NCBI RefSeq assembly: GCF_003994475.1
Contig: NZ_RZNY01000002.1
Coordinates: 360,536-424,535, forward strand
Direction: 5' to 3'
Length of the DNA stretch: 64,000 nucleotides
DNA from: Paenibacillus anaericanus
GTDB taxonomy: Bacteria > Bacillota > Bacilli > Paenibacillales > Paenibacillaceae
A model generated the notes under the pieces. The model did no database searches, was not told the origin of the DNA, and was given only the letters and a program-made list of their open reading frames with translations. The position numbers were made by a program, and so were the translations under genes. Below are positions 63,958-64,000 of this stretch, one piece after another. Within the stretch, counting starts at the first letter, position 1, and each line of letters starts with the position of its first letter.

Positions 63958-64000
63958 TTAATTTCTTGTCATCGGATGCTCAAGCTCTTCATGACCCATT
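63958..64000 (-). CDS. C-terminal end of an upstream gene (partial)
   Basis: Only the last 13 codons are in the window: an open frame reading ...MGHEELEHPMTRN ending at TAA 63958-63960. The terminator hairpin 18 bases after the stop supports that a real gene ends here. Function cannot be told. Confidence 0.4.
   Translation of the reverse strand, partial: MGHEELEHPMTRN

Overview
The window looks like chromosome of a low-to-moderate-GC, endospore-forming Firmicute, most probably Paenibacillus or a close relative. Evidence: a complete GerA-type germinant-receptor operon, a fused double dynamin of the DynA type, an S-layer-homology (SLH) surface protein, YesM/YesN-style two-component proteins, strong AGGAGG-type ribosome sites and ParE-ParC rather than an enterobacterial arrangement. 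I see no insertion sequence, prophage, CRISPR array or rRNA operon; the window is dense chromosomal sequence with one tRNA.

Layout. 1-5.3 kb: a TetR regulator with a clear operator and a truncated hydrolase, an AlkA-like DNA glycosylase, a Bcr/CflA-type MFS exporter, a repeat-bearing lipoprotein and an HD-GYP c-di-GMP phosphodiesterase. 5.4-9.6 kb: germination receptor operon A-C-(small D-like)-B. 9.7-14.2 kb: prohibitin-like protein, YlmA-like ABC ATPase, double GNAT, rRNA methyltransferase plus pseudouridine synthase. 14.3-18.2 kb: MarR, response regulator, histidine kinase and a Bcr-like ABC exporter. 18.3-23.9 kb: a frameshifted carbamoyltransferase, ilvE with a divergent LysR gene, a CDP-alcohol phosphatidyltransferase, and a PadR/EFR1/membrane-protein operon. 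24-31.3 kb: parE-parC and an SGNH esterase/ABC transporter operon. 31.4-35.1 kb: tRNA-Lys(CTT), a CAP-domain protein, a sugar-binding lipoprotein, and an ECF sigma/anti-sigma pair with a recognisable autoregulatory promoter.

35.2-44.8 kb is the most notable block: a minus-strand exopolysaccharide operon with a GH8-like hydrolase, a polytopic GT-C-like protein, a DUF2334 protein, a GT2 synthase without PilZ, a BcsB-like protein and a membrane protein with a degenerate GGDEF domain that keeps an RxxD I-site, followed by a GtrB-like polyprenyl-phosphate glycosyltransferase. The order resembles, from memory, the Listeria Pss system, and the last genes suggest decoration of the polymer through a lipid-linked sugar. 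Its upstream region ends near a ~160-bp imperfect inverted repeat. 45.4-49.9 kb: a YesN-YesM-sugar-binding-lipoprotein operon with 4-nt gene overlaps and no transporter, probably a three-component sugar sensor.

50-64 kb: a permuted NlpC/P60-like protein, purT with a GNAT gene, a heterodimeric BmrCD-type exporter downstream of a DynA-like double dynamin whose internal linker is strikingly GC-rich, nth with a small partner gene, and an SLH-domain protein whose ribosome site directly abuts a terminator hairpin. At least two minus-strand and one plus-strand leader hairpins of this kind suggest attenuation or read-through control in this genome.
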